A DNA stretch of 64,000 nt from DATMBF01 sp035559595. GTDB lineage: Bacteria > Bacteroidota > Ignavibacteria > UBA10030. A model generated the notes under the pieces. That model saw nothing but the letters and a program-made list of their open reading frames with translations. It was not told the DNA's origin and ran no database searches. Positions 1 to 9,004 of the stretch are shown in pieces (position 1 is the stretch's first letter; every line of letters starts with the position of its first letter). The translations under genes were made by a program, and so were the position numbers. The DNA lies in the NCBI GenBank assembly GCA_035559595.1, contig DATMBF010000032.1, positions 33,469 through 97,468 on the forward strand. Direction: 5' to 3'.

Positions 1-1
1 T

Positions 2-1708
2 ATCCGCTATAACAACGACACGAGCGGACTTGCTCAATACGTAAAGCCGTTCACCATCAAAATCGTCGGGGGAATCAAGATCGGTCTCTTCGGCTTGACA
101 ACCCGCTCTACAACGTTCTATGGAGAATCTGCCCCAATCACATTCGATTCAACTGCGGCAACAGCCCGAAGAATGGTGGATTCGCTCAAGGCCCGCAGCG
201 TCGATCTCATTGTCGCGGTCACGCACCTTGGCGTTCGCGAGGATAGCATCATTGCCTCCCAGGTCAATGACATCGACGTTATCGTCGGTGGACATTCACA
301 CACTCCATTGACCAACCCGGTGCTCTCGCGCAATCCCGACGGAGACACAACAATCATTGTCCAGGCGGGAGCCCGGTGGGAATACCTTGGAAAGCTCACG
401 TTAACATTGAGTGGGTCGCAAAAGACCTGGAGTTATTCCCTTGAATCGATCAAAGCTCCCATGCCAGACGATCCGGTATTCGCGCCTGTCATTCAGCAAT
501 ACATGGATTCCATCACAACAACCTATGGCCCCGTCTACTCCGATACCGTTGGCGTTTTAACTCAGGATTTCCCGCCAATCAACATTCTTGGCGGAGAGCG
601 TGAATCACCAATGCTCAACATCATCACCGATGCTTATCGAGCTGCAACAGGTTCGGACATTGCTCTTGAAGTTGCCCCGCTTATTCGCATCCCGTTCTAC
701 GCCGGCGCAATCTCAACCAGCGAGGTACGCCAGACATTTGCCTGGTCGTATGATCCCCGGCAAGGCCTTGGAAAACGGCTTTCGGTCATCTCCATGACCG
801 GCGGGACTCTCCTTTTTCTGCTTGCCAACAGCAGTCAAATCGCCTTCGACTTCTTTGGAGGCGCGGGCTCGTTTGGGCCAGCAGTGCAGGGGTCGGGAAT
901 TCAATACACCCTCACGGGTGTCGGTTTCTTCCCCACGATCAAAGACGTGTGGATCCAAGGCCAGAGAATTGAAAACGGACGCGTTTACAGTATTACAGTC
1001 AATGAATTTATTGCCGATCTCATCGGAAGATTGCCACTTGTGCAGATCATAAGCCGGCGGGATACAACAATAGGAGCGGATGTTGCCGTAGCAAACTACC
1101 TCCGGTCGATTTCTCCTTTTGATCACCGTACACCTGTTATGGGTCGCGTATGGGACGAAACAAACATCGCCCCATTGAGTTTTACCATTCAGAACGAGGC
1201 GCTCATAATCACCTGGAATCCGATTTCAGGAGCAGCCTCATATAATCTCTATCGCATTTCTTCTTCAGGTTCAAGAATAAAACTCAACACAGCACCGATA
1301 GCGGGAACAAACTTGACGGATAACGACGTCAGAAGAGGCGAGATCTTCTCCTATCAACTTGAGGAGATTCGCACGGATGGTCGTCGGTTCGAGCATCCAC
1401 CCGTCATGCATCAGGTGGGAGGACTGCCGACAACGACGTACTTGCTCCCGGCTTTTCCAAATCCCTTCAATGCTTCAACCAAAATCGTGTTCGGCTTAAA
1501 GGAGCGGTTGCGAGCGTCAATCAGAATCTACAACCTCCTCGGTCAGCACGTTGCCACGCTCGTAAACGAAGAGCGGAATCAGGGTGAATACGAGGTGTCC
1601 TGGCATGGCATTGACGAATCCGGTAGAGCTGTCTCGACTGGACTTTACATTGTCGAATGTGTAGCGGGACCGTTCCGTAAGACGCAGAAGGTTGTGCTGA
1701 TTCGGTAA
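2..1708 (+). CDS. 5'-nucleotidase/metallophosphatase with T9SS sorting domain (5' end missing)
   Basis: The reading frame is open from the left edge, so this is the C-terminal 568 residues of a larger protein. It begins inside the metallophosphatase domain: the THLG and GGHSHT motifs are metal-ligand motifs of the 5'-nucleotidase/UshA family. The second 5'-nucleotidase domain follows, with the substrate-side segment around PMLNIITDAYR. After it come a fibronectin-like stretch (WNPISGAASYNLYR) and a C-terminal Por sorting domain with FPNPFN and IYNLLGQ, ending KVVLIR. In this family nucleotides or 2',3'-cyclic nucleotides are hydrolysed outside the cytoplasm, releasing nucleoside and phosphate. 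The sorting domain implies export by the type IX system and attachment or release at the cell surface. Family assignment is firm; the exact substrate is not known. Confidence 0.9.
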   Translation: MRYNNDTSGLAQYVKPFTIKIVGGIKIGLFGLTTRSTTFYGESAPITFDSTAATARRMVDSLKARSVDLIVAVTHLGVREDSIIASQVNDIDVIVGGHSHTPLTNPVLSRNPDGDTTIIVQAGARWEYLGKLTLTLSGSQKTWSYSLESIKAPMPDDPVFAPVIQQYMDSITTTYGPVYSDTVGVLTQDFPPINILGGERESPMLNIITDAYRAATGSDIALEVAPLIRIPFYAGAISTSEVRQTFAWSYDPRQGLGKRLSVISMTGGTLLFLLANSSQIAFDFFGGAGSFGPAVQGSGIQYTLTGVGFFPTIKDVWIQGQRIENGRVYSITVNEFIADLIGRLPLVQIISRRDTTIGADVAVANYLRSISPFDHRTPVMGRVWDETNIAPLSFTIQNEALIITWNPISGAASYNLYRISSSGSRIKLNTAPIAGTNLTDNDVRRGEIFSYQLEEIRTDGRRFEHPPVMHQVGGLPTTTYLLPAFPNPFNASTKIVFGLKERLRASIRIYNLLGQHVATLVNEERNQGEYEVSWHGIDESGRAVSTGLYIVECVAGPFRKTQKVVLIR

Positions 1709-1763
1709 GGGGGAGCCTCACAACCACCCATTGTAATCCCGAGAATTCTGCACAAATCACACC

Positions 1764-1792
1764 TTGACACATTCCCGCCTTCTCTCTATATT
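1764..1792 (+). promoter_or_regulatory. sigma-70-type promoter
   Basis: TTGACA at 1764-1769, a 17-base spacer and TATATT at 1787-1792. It lies 66 bases before the start of the membrane-protein genes beginning at 1858, in the gap after the nucleotidase. The match is near-consensus. No transcript data are available. Confidence 0.65.
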
Positions 1793-1857
1793 CTTCAGCC
1801 GATGCTCCCCTCACGGCGCGGTTTCAAGCACTAATTCATCATCCATGGGAGGCTTGC

Positions 1858-2490
1858 ATGGTTCTTTGGATCGTTGGTGGCTGTCTGCTTGTCTCCGTTG
1901 TCTACTTCCTCGCCCCTCAGGGAACCGATCCCTGGCCTGCACTGAACGCTGCCGGCATCGCTGCTCTTCTGTATGTTATCGCGTTCCTTGTTTCATTCGT
2001 CAAAAGACCCTTCTCCGTTCGTGCGCGCGTGAGTATCTATGCTGTTTCCCTCGTGCTCGGCATTGCTATCTATAGCGCATGGACAGGAATGGATGAGCAA
2101 TCTCATTGGCAGCGCAGTCAGCTCGCAAAGATCAATGGCGTCATCACACACGGTATTATTGCTTCGGAACTCCATTCGACCTTTCTGCTCCCGATCTTCG
2201 AGCGGTATCACAAACAGGAATCACGAAGACGCGTTTCTCTGGGAGCATTGTTCCGTCAGACCTTTCCGAATGCCCGAATTGGAGAAAACATTCGACCGGT
2301 CAAGGAATACGAAGACAGCACTATGATTTACGTTGCGGAGCTTTCCGATGATACGGTGACCCTCGTTGGACAATCTCTGTTCGTTGCGGGAAAGAACCCC
2401 GGGTTCAGGAATTACAATGGCAGAGTGGGGAGGGTCCAAGCGCGAGCAACCCTGACGGCGAAAGGAGTGATGTATGAACAAGAGAACTAA
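1858..2490 (+). CDS. hypothetical membrane protein, 210 aa
   Basis: Not recognised. Three hydrophobic segments occupy roughly residues 1-18, 28-44 and 54-72. A soluble, probably extracytoplasmic, C-terminal part of about 130 residues follows, ending in short beta-type stretches such as TVTLVGQSLFVAG. The start is chosen from a GGGAGG ribosome site at 1847 to 1852, just before ATG. A near-consensus promoter precedes it. The next gene starts 17 bases before this one ends and encodes another membrane protein with a similarly placed beta-rich C-terminus. The two may therefore be distant relatives or partners in one complex, which is inference. Confidence 0.75.
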   Translation: MVLWIVGGCLLVSVVYFLAPQGTDPWPALNAAGIAALLYVIAFLVSFVKRPFSVRARVSIYAVSLVLGIAIYSAWTGMDEQSHWQRSQLAKINGVITHGIIASELHSTFLLPIFERYHKQESRRRVSLGALFRQTFPNARIGENIRPVKEYEDSTMIYVAELSDDTVTLVGQSLFVAGKNPGFRNYNGRVGRVQARATLTAKGVMYEQEN

Positions 2491-3322
2491 TCCTCGCAAA
2501 CCGGTCAGGCGAAAGCGGACGATTCGGAAACCGGAATCGACTTCAGCGCAGGAACACATCCCAAGTGCGACACCGGCTGAACGTGATGCAGAGTTTTCCC
2601 CCGGGTTTCTTCGCTGGATGGTCACGCTTACTGCCGCAACATTGATCCTCGTCTTCTGGAGCGAACGCATCTCCACATCGTTCGGTCCCGAACGATGGAT
2701 TGCCCTGCAACCATGGACTACTGCCGCAGGCATTATCATCCAGCAGGGGCTTGAGGAATTCAGCGGAAAAAGCATTGATGAAGGAACCTTAGCAGCTGCG
2801 CGGATCATGATTCTTTTTGGTGTGCTGGCCGGCTTTGTCATTGGGCCAACGCTCCTTCTCTTTGCGTGGCGGCGGTTTCTCACAGAGCAACCCGCAGAAC
2901 GCCGACAGCTGCGACTGACGACGCTCGCCTTCTTCTTCGGGGGCATACTTACGCTTCCCATTGCCATTCCGGCTATTCCAATCGCCATTATCCAGCCGCA
3001 AATAGCGCAAAGCATGCGTTCTGCGCAGGCCGTAGGAGAGGCAAAAGATGCGATGCTGCATGACTTGAATCTGATTGCTTTCGATGCCCAGCAGTTCCGG
3101 GCAAGGCCGTTTACTGTGGGAGGCGGAGGGGGTTCCTTTTTTGGCTACAACATCCCCCCGCGACTTGCCGATACGGACAACGGCACCTATCTCACAATTG
3201 AAGTGAGCGAAGAATCTGTGGTCTTCAAGGGAATTTCCAAGCACTATCCGGCAAGCAACATCACGGTAATGTTGGGGGCAGATGGGAACCTCAGACACTG
3301 GAGCTTTGGCGGGAGCTTTTAA
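2474..3322 (+). CDS. hypothetical membrane protein, 282 aa
   Basis: Not recognised. It opens with a very basic cytoplasmic tail (RKPVRRKRTIRKP). Hydrophobic helices follow near residues 49-64, 110-132 and 155-175. The soluble C-terminal domain contains a glycine stretch (VGGGGGSFFGY) and a small beta-rich ending. The ATG overlaps the end of the upstream gene by 17 bases and is preceded by GGAG, so the two are probably translationally coupled. The C-terminal layout (IPPRLA, then short beta strands, then DGNL) recalls uncharacterised FCB-group secreted domains, but I cannot name a family. Confidence 0.75.
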   Translation: MNKRTNPRKPVRRKRTIRKPESTSAQEHIPSATPAERDAEFSPGFLRWMVTLTAATLILVFWSERISTSFGPERWIALQPWTTAAGIIIQQGLEEFSGKSIDEGTLAAARIMILFGVLAGFVIGPTLLLFAWRRFLTEQPAERRQLRLTTLAFFFGGILTLPIAIPAIPIAIIQPQIAQSMRSAQAVGEAKDAMLHDLNLIAFDAQQFRARPFTVGGGGGSFFGYNIPPRLADTDNGTYLTIEVSEESVVFKGISKHYPASNITVMLGADGNLRHWSFGGSF

Positions 3323-3349
3323 TCCTTCACGACTTCGCGAGGAACGTGT

Positions 3350-3772
3350 ATGAGCAACGGACTGCGGTTACGATGGCCGAAGAGAGTGGACTGGAAGTGG
3401 GTCGGCGTGGGATTCTGTTTCTACGTCGTTTTTCACCTCCTTCCAACATATCTGTTACTCGGGATTTCTCTGCGAGGAATGCACACCGGCTTTGCCTCAT
3501 TTGCGATCTGGATGTTTACCGGTCTGGCGGTAATCGGATTTTACATTGGCTACCGGTCGAGCGGGGTCACGATCGTCGAGCCGGGGCTTTCTGCGCTCCT
3601 CTACATCCTCGCCCTTGTTCTCGGCACACAGCGATTGATCAGCGGTTCGGTAAGTCTCTTGAGTTTCTTTGAGGCGCTTTCCTGGATGGGAGCGGCATTT
3701 GTTATTGCCATCGCGAGTGCCTTTGTCGGCGAGCTGCTTCAGGCAAGAAAGGAAGAGTCGGAAGGTTCCTGA
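3350..3772 (+). CDS. hypothetical four-helix membrane protein, 140 aa
   Basis: Not recognised. It is almost entirely hydrophobic, with four probable transmembrane helices (about residues 17-37, 48-66, 76-93 and 103-128) and a charged C-terminus. It follows the previous membrane gene by 27 bases on the same strand and probably ends this three-gene transcription unit. The gene after it is convergent, only six bases away. A frame starting four bases earlier is open but lacks the hydrophobic pattern and was not chosen. Confidence 0.65.
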   Translation: MSNGLRLRWPKRVDWKWVGVGFCFYVVFHLLPTYLLLGISLRGMHTGFASFAIWMFTGLAVIGFYIGYRSSGVTIVEPGLSALLYILALVLGTQRLISGSVSLLSFFEALSWMGAAFVIAIASAFVGELLQARKEESEGS

Positions 3773-3778
3773 GCGGCT

Positions 3779-4576
3779 TCACTTTCCCTTCAACTGCCCC
3801 AACAGCTCTTTAGCCTCCCTTCTAAACCGCTCGTCGTCCTCATCAAGCGTAGGCAGTGAGGCGATAAGTGTCAGATGGCGGCGGGCGTTGTCGAACTCCT
3901 CCTTCTCAACGTACGCGCGAGCACAATCCAGCCGATACATAATAAAATCCGATTTGATCGCGATGGCGCGCTCGTAATGCTGAATAGCTTCATCCAAATT
4001 CGCCCAGCTTAGTCCAAGAGGCCAGCGGAACACGCGAGGACGCTCGCTTACTTTGGCGTGCGTCCGCCCCAGCACATAATACGCAACGTCATTTTGCGAA
4101 TCGAGTTCGATCGCCTTCTCAAGGTCTGCTTTCACCTGTTTCACAAGTTCGAGCGATTCCCACACTCCTCGAAAAAGTGCAATCCTCCCGTTCGCAATAG
4201 CCCGGCGGGTGTAGGCCATGGAATTCATCGGCGCCGCGCTGACTGCCCTCTCCGCGAATTCTAGGGCTTTTTCATATGCCGCAAGCTGAGAAGCTTTTTC
4301 CTGATCAGTCCGTGTAGGGAGGTGTTCACCGATATCCACGTAGGCCCTGCTGATGCGCCAGAGCACATCGGGGTTTGAAGGATCTACGGAGAGAGCCTCG
4401 AGATATTTTTGGAGAGCCCGTTCATTATCAAATGCCTTGGTAATCAATTCGTCGCCGGCGGCAATCAACTCCGTGATGCCTCCATTCGGCGGAAGAGGGG
4501 ATTGAGCATGCAGCAGGGCAGTCGCTGCCATCAGCAACAACACGGTTGCCGCGAGGACGGGAGGTCTTGGTATCAA
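3779..4576 (-). CDS. exported TPR-repeat protein
   Basis: A 265-residue protein with an N-terminal signal peptide (hydrophobic core VLAATVLLLMAATALL, then HAQS). Tetratricopeptide helices follow: the pattern of small and aromatic residues recurs about every 34 residues, for example in ALQKYLEALSVDPSNPDVLW, YVLGRTHAK and AIQHYERAIAIKSDFIMYR. TPRs are protein-interaction scaffolds, here probably periplasmic. The start is a TTG; no clear ribosome site precedes it. The gene stands alone between a convergent neighbour and the nuclease gene, so context gives no specific role. Confidence 0.75.
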   Translation of the reverse strand: MIPRPPVLAATVLLLMAATALLHAQSPLPPNGGITELIAAGDELITKAFDNERALQKYLEALSVDPSNPDVLWRISRAYVDIGEHLPTRTDQEKASQLAAYEKALEFAERAVSAAPMNSMAYTRRAIANGRIALFRGVWESLELVKQVKADLEKAIELDSQNDVAYYVLGRTHAKVSERPRVFRWPLGLSWANLDEAIQHYERAIAIKSDFIMYRLDCARAYVEKEEFDNARRHLTLIASLPTLDEDDERFRREAKELLGQLKGK

Positions 4577-4655
4577 ATGAGCTTAGTGCAGAATCTGTTT
4601 GTGAAGAGATTCTAAGAACGCGGGAACAAGATAGGGGGAGAAATCTCCTTTCCGG

Positions 4656-5246
4656 TTAGGAGTTGCGAGCTTGAAGTTTTCGGATTTCATCTCGAAGTTT
4701 TGCCGCGCGCTCGTAGTCTTCTTTTCCGATCGCCTCTTTGAGCTGCTGCTCCAATTCTTCGAGCTTACTCAATTTCGGTTTGGCCTTCTCTTTCGTGGGG
4801 GTCGTTTCAGTTGATCCCTCCGACAGTGGCCGGTCTGCATCCTCATTCTCCGGAACAAACGCCGCTTCCTCCATCACTTTATCCGACACGAAAATGGGCA
4901 CGCCGCATCGAACGGCAAGTGCAATCGCGTCGCTCGGACGTGAGTCGATCTCCTGACTGTCTAGACTGATACGGGCGTAAAACGTTCCATCCTTCAACTC
5001 ATTGATGAAGACGTCATTCACGGTGGTGCCCAGCGTGTCAATAATATTCTTGATCAGGTCGTGTGTGAGAGGGCGAGGCGGCTTGATCCCCTCCATCTCC
5101 AGCGCAATCGATTGAGCCTCGAATGCGCCAATGATGATCGGCAATCGGCGTGGTCCGTTCACCTCCTTCAGAATCAATGCGTATGCTCCCCCCGCTGACT
5201 GACTCGTCGAAAGCCCTAAGATGTCGACCTGGATTTTATCTTCCAC
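4656..5246 (-). CDS. bifunctional nuclease (DUF151) with UVR motif
   Basis: Residues 1-130 match the BFN/DUF151 family: LSTSQSAGGAYALIL near the start, then LPIIIGAFEAQSIALEMEG, and later SRPSDAIALAVR. Members studied elsewhere have nuclease activity; their role in bacteria is poorly defined. After a charged linker comes a UvrB/UvrC-type UVR helical hairpin (about 160-193, with EDYERAAKLRDEIRKL). In known proteins this motif mediates protein contacts. The start is GTG preceded by AAGGAG at ideal spacing. This BFN-UVR architecture is typical of Bacteroidota and Chlorobi homologues. Confidence 0.9.
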   Translation of the reverse strand: MEDKIQVDILGLSTSQSAGGAYALILKEVNGPRRLPIIIGAFEAQSIALEMEGIKPPRPLTHDLIKNIIDTLGTTVNDVFINELKDGTFYARISLDSQEIDSRPSDAIALAVRCGVPIFVSDKVMEEAAFVPENEDADRPLSEGSTETTPTKEKAKPKLSKLEELEQQLKEAIGKEDYERAAKLRDEIRKLQARNS

Positions 5247-5275
5247 AAGACAACTCCTTCATGCAATTGAACCCG

Positions 5276-6250
5276 TCACTTCCCTTTCAGCTTCTTGACT
5301 TCTTGTGTCAACGCCGGTACAATCTCAAATGCATCTCCTGCGATACCGTAGTCAGCCACCTGGAAGATGGGCGCTTCTTTGTCCTTGTTAATAGCTACAA
5401 TATACTTTGAAGAGGACATTCCCGCAAGGTGTTGAACTGCCCCGGAGATCGCCACGGCAATGTAGAGACTTGGAGACACCGTTTTGCCTGTTTGACCCAC
5501 CTGCTCGTCATGGGGACGCCAGCCGGCATCGACGACGGCGCGCGAGGCGCCAACCGCTGCACCGAGAGCTTGTGCCAGCTCTTCGATCATCGCGAAGTTT
5601 TCCGGACCCTTCAGCCCTCGTCCGCCGGAAACGATAATGTCGGCCTCCGCAACGTCAAGCTTGCCTGTAGATTGAGTGATTCCCGTCACCTTCGCCGAAA
5701 AGTCCGCGTCGGACAGGGGGACATCAAACGGCTCGACAGTTGCGGTCGTCCCGTCGCTTGAGCCGGCCGTGAAAACATTCGGACGAAGGGAGAAGATCTT
5801 GACCTGAGAGGTGATCTTCACATCGACCAGTGCCTTGCCTGCATAGACGGGTCGCGTAGCGATAATTGCTCCCTCGTCGACTTTCAGAGCGATGCAGTCG
5901 ACAGCCAATCCCGCGTCGAGCTTGACGGCAAGTCGAGGTGCAAGATCTTTGCCCATTGCCGTAGCGGGAAGGAGAATAATCTCTGCCTGTTCCTTCTTTG
6001 CGACCTCCGCCGCAACCTTCGCATAGGCGGTCGTCGAATACTGCCCAAGCTTCGGATTCTCCACCGTTATAACTCTCGACACGCCGAATCTTCCAAGCTC
6101 TGGGGCAATCGACCGGACATTTTCTCCAATGACAAGTCCGACAACCTCGGCCCCCGACTGCCCTGCAAGATCCTTTGCCGCCTTAGCGGCTTCAAAGGAC
6201 GGCTTCTTGAATTTGTTCTCTCTCTGTTCTGCGATAACCAGGATTTTCAT
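5276..6250 (-). CDS. etfA: electron transfer flavoprotein alpha subunit
   Basis: A 324-residue full-length EtfA. The N-terminal domain begins MKILVIAEQRENKF, as in the family. The C-terminal FAD-binding domain carries SGGRGLKGPENF, GASRAVVDAGW and the VGQTGKTVSPSLYIA segment that contacts FAD. With EtfB it forms a soluble heterodimer that passes electrons from acyl-CoA or other dehydrogenases to the membrane quinone pool. etfB lies 35 bases upstream on the same strand, so the pair is one operon. There is no adjacent dehydrogenase or ETF:quinone oxidoreductase in this window, so the electron donor cannot be told. Confidence 0.96.
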   Translation of the reverse strand: MKILVIAEQRENKFKKPSFEAAKAAKDLAGQSGAEVVGLVIGENVRSIAPELGRFGVSRVITVENPKLGQYSTTAYAKVAAEVAKKEQAEIILLPATAMGKDLAPRLAVKLDAGLAVDCIALKVDEGAIIATRPVYAGKALVDVKITSQVKIFSLRPNVFTAGSSDGTTATVEPFDVPLSDADFSAKVTGITQSTGKLDVAEADIIVSGGRGLKGPENFAMIEELAQALGAAVGASRAVVDAGWRPHDEQVGQTGKTVSPSLYIAVAISGAVQHLAGMSSSKYIVAINKDKEAPIFQVADYGIAGDAFEIVPALTQEVKKLKGK

Positions 6251-6285
6251 AAGGAAAGATGACCATCAGACCAGTGATTTGATAA

Positions 6286-7032
6286 TCAAATGACTTTAGC
6301 CTCTTCGTGAAGGAGGCGGACCAACTCAGGAACGGCGCTTGCGTCCGCGCCAATGATTTTGCCGGCACTTTTCGCCGGAGGTTTGCGCATACTCAAAACT
6401 TCGCTCTTGTTCTGAGCCGGAGTCGGCTGCCTCTCCTCAATGGGCTTGCTTTTGGCCTGCATGATGCCTTTAAGCGATGGGTAACGAGGTTCATTCAGTC
6501 CTTTCTGAGCCATGATGATGCAGGGGAGTTTCGTCTCAACCTTCTCATGCCCACCTTCGATCTCCCGCTCGGCCGATACTTTCCCGTCGCTAATCTCTAA
6601 CTTCACGACCACGGAGACGGAAGGCCAGCCGAGCATCTCTGCAACCATGCCGCCCACCGCTGCATTATCATAATCAATAGATTGCTTTCCAAAGAACACC
6701 AGATCCGGTGAAATCTCTTTCGTTGCGTCCGCAAGGGCTCTGGCAACTGAAAATGAATCCCGTACTCCGTCATCTTTCAAAAGGATTGCTCTGTCAATGC
6801 CCATCGCCAGCGCCTTGCGGAGGGTCTCTTTGTGAGAGTCCCCCCCAAGGGAAATGCCGATGACTTCCCCGCCGTGCTTTTCCTTCAGTCTCAATGCCTC
6901 TTCAACGGCAAACTCGTCGTAGGGACTGATAATGTAATTAACACCGGTTTTATCGATTGACTTACCGTCGATTGCGACGTTGACTTTGGTGGCCGTATCG
7001 GGGACGTGGTTCAGGCAAACAACGATTTTCAT
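6286..7032 (-). CDS. etfB: electron transfer flavoprotein beta subunit
   Basis: A 248-residue EtfB. The diagnostic N-terminus is MKIVVCLNHVPDT, followed by NYIISPYDEFAVEEALRLKE. The family signature appears as VETKLPCIIMAQKGLNEPRYP. It binds AMP and forms the heterodimeric flavoprotein with EtfA, encoded immediately downstream. The start is ATG and the length is normal. This looks like an ordinary housekeeping ETF rather than the bifurcating FixAB type, but that distinction is inferred from context only. Confidence 0.96.
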   Translation of the reverse strand: MKIVVCLNHVPDTATKVNVAIDGKSIDKTGVNYIISPYDEFAVEEALRLKEKHGGEVIGISLGGDSHKETLRKALAMGIDRAILLKDDGVRDSFSVARALADATKEISPDLVFFGKQSIDYDNAAVGGMVAEMLGWPSVSVVVKLEISDGKVSAEREIEGGHEKVETKLPCIIMAQKGLNEPRYPSLKGIMQAKSKPIEERQPTPAQNKSEVLSMRKPPAKSAGKIIGADASAVPELVRLLHEEAKVI

Positions 7033-7141
7033 GATGAGAGCAGTGGAGTTACTGGAGGAATTGTCTCTTGCTACGTCAAAGTAGGAAACTTTTGTTAAAC
7101 GGGCAAGTTTTCGAAAGAATTTTCACAATCAGCGAGGTTGC

Positions 7142-7642
7142 TTACTTCTTCTCCTCGCCTCGGTAGAGATGCGCTGAGTTCACTTTCACCCCCATCATTT
7201 TGAGGTACATGAAAAGCTCGGTTTTATGATTGAGGTGATGTTCGATGGCGAGCATTCCAATGCGCCACCGTGGCGCTTTGTATCCAAGCTGTGGCGTGTC
7301 GATTTCGCCTCCCTGAAATTCCTCCTCCCGTAACGCACCAACAATACTCTTGAACTTCTTGTGGTTCTCGTGAAGCAGGTTGATCGCTTCGTCAACGCTC
7401 ACGCTTGGTGTTCTTCGATTCTGTAAAAAACGCTCTCGTATTGTCTGAAAGCCCCATTCTCCGCTGGTCATCCCCTTCGCGTACACCTCAAGCGCCCCGA
7501 CAAGATGTGCCAACTGTTGACCGATGGTGAAAGAGCTCTCCGTCGGCTTCCAGTCGATCTTATCCGCTGGAATCTGTCGGAAGAGATGGTCCGTGGTGTG
7601 AACCATGTAATCGATGTACGAAAGATAGTTTTGCAGTGTCAT
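7142..7642 (-). CDS. DinB-family protein
   Basis: A 166-residue protein of the DinB/YfiT-like four-helix fold. Histidines expected as metal ligands are seen in QQLAHLVGALEVY (about residue 47) and in the late helix IEHHLNHKTEL (about 138-144). Members are metal-binding proteins, some of them thiol-dependent transferases; many are of unknown function. It is a single gene, separated from etfB by about 110 bases that hold nothing recognisable. The neighbours give no clue to its substrate. Confidence 0.8.
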   Translation of the reverse strand: MTLQNYLSYIDYMVHTTDHLFRQIPADKIDWKPTESSFTIGQQLAHLVGALEVYAKGMTSGEWGFQTIRERFLQNRRTPSVSVDEAINLLHENHKKFKSIVGALREEEFQGGEIDTPQLGYKAPRWRIGMLAIEHHLNHKTELFMYLKMMGVKVNSAHLYRGEEKK

Positions 7643-7829
7643 TGGATTCCTCTCGAGGAATACGCTCGAATTTCTGGCAACTGACTCCGAAGGAGTCGAA
7701 TGCTTGTAAGAGATGCATCAAAAAGGAGAGGGGTATCAACAAAGCGATCAAGTTCCATCGGAGCGGGATATCCTTTGCGCTATCGAGGTTGTGTCTTCAC
7801 TGGAAAGTCGCGCATGGTGCTCCAAGTCG

Positions 7830-8777
7830 TTAAAGAATCGATTTCAGGAATGCCGGATCGACGTTTCCGCCGCTGATCACAGCACAGACGATCTTGCCGC
7901 TCAAACCCAAAACATTTTGGTAAATGGCCGCCGGAGCAACCGCCCCTGTTGGCTCGGCCACGACCTTCATCCGTTCAAGAAGGAACCGCATTGTTGCAAT
8001 CACTTGCTCATCGGTAACCGTCACGATGTCATCGACATACTTCATCATGATCTCAAAGTTGCGTTGACCCACGGATTGCGTTCGCATGCCGTCGGCAATC
8101 GTCTTCGGCGGATCGATCTTCACGATCTTCTTCTGTCGAAACGACTGGTAAGCATCATTTGCGGCTTGTGTTTCCACGCCGATCACTTTGATGCCGGGGA
8201 AGAGTTCCTTCGCTGCAATCGCGCAACCGGAAATCAATCCGCCCCCACCGACCGGCACCACGAGATAGTCGAGTCGTGAAAGCTGGTCGGCAACTTCAAA
8301 GACTAGAGTCCCCTGTCCAGCAATAATCCGATCATCATCAAACGGCGGTACGGGGATGAACCCATGTCGCTCCTGAAGCTCTTTTGCCACACGCTCTCGC
8401 TCATCGGTCGAATCCTCGCAGAAAACAATCTCTGCCCCGTAGGACTTCGTTGCCGCAACTTTGATTGAAGGGGCGCTCTTCGGCATAACAATTGTCGCGT
8501 TCACGCCCAATAAGCGCGCGGCGAGAGCGACTCCCTGTGCGTGGTTTCCCGAGGAATGAGCCACCACGCCTCGACGTCGCTCCTCCGGTTCTAATGAATG
8601 AATCTTGTTGTAGGCACCCCGGATCTTGAACGAACCAATTCGCTGGAGATTCTCAGCCTTGAGATAAATCGTGTTGCCGGATTCTCTGTTGAGAGAGCTC
8701 GACGAGAGGAGAGGTGTAGTATGAATGACAGATCGGAGAACCTCTCTAGCTTCCTTGATATCGTGGAACGCAACCAT
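7830..8777 (-). CDS. PLP-dependent threonine/serine dehydratase-like enzyme
   Basis: About 315 residues of fold-type II PLP enzyme. The lysine that binds PLP lies in GSFKIRGAYNK, the substrate loop is SSGNHAQGVA and the phosphate-binding glycine loop is VPVGGGGLISG. The length and the absence of a C-terminal regulatory domain match catabolic threonine dehydratase or serine racemase/dehydratase. Either would deaminate the hydroxyamino acid to the 2-oxo acid, or racemise serine. The frame is open upstream to 8981, but those residues do not resemble the family, so the internal ATG (MVAFHDIKEAREVL) is preferred. No ribosome site is evident. The exact activity cannot be separated from sequence alone. 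Confidence 0.88.
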   Translation of the reverse strand: MVAFHDIKEAREVLRSVIHTTPLLSSSSLNRESGNTIYLKAENLQRIGSFKIRGAYNKIHSLEPEERRRGVVAHSSGNHAQGVALAARLLGVNATIVMPKSAPSIKVAATKSYGAEIVFCEDSTDERERVAKELQERHGFIPVPPFDDDRIIAGQGTLVFEVADQLSRLDYLVVPVGGGGLISGCAIAAKELFPGIKVIGVETQAANDAYQSFRQKKIVKIDPPKTIADGMRTQSVGQRNFEIMMKYVDDIVTVTDEQVIATMRFLLERMKVVAEPTGAVAPAAIYQNVLGLSGKIVCAVISGGNVDPAFLKSIL

Positions 8778-9004
8778 GGGAGAGTGAATGTAGAGAAAAG
8801 GATTCTGAAGGACAAGAGAAGCGGGAAATCGGCACGTTCTTGTGGTTTTTGATTTCTGCATCATAGATTTTGACGAAAGTTGCATTCTACCGGCTCTGTT
8901 ATGGCAATCGTCATTGACAGAATGAGGGAAGGTGAGTACTTTAGCGCACCAAACTCGGCAACTATCGATCATTCCGGACACACGTTCTTGATGCCAGCGT
9001 CTCT

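Noticed and set aside
8778..8981. N-terminal extension of the threonine dehydratase-like protein
   Set aside because: The 68 residues have no family similarity and no signal or targeting pattern; the internal ATG fits the enzyme's normal start.
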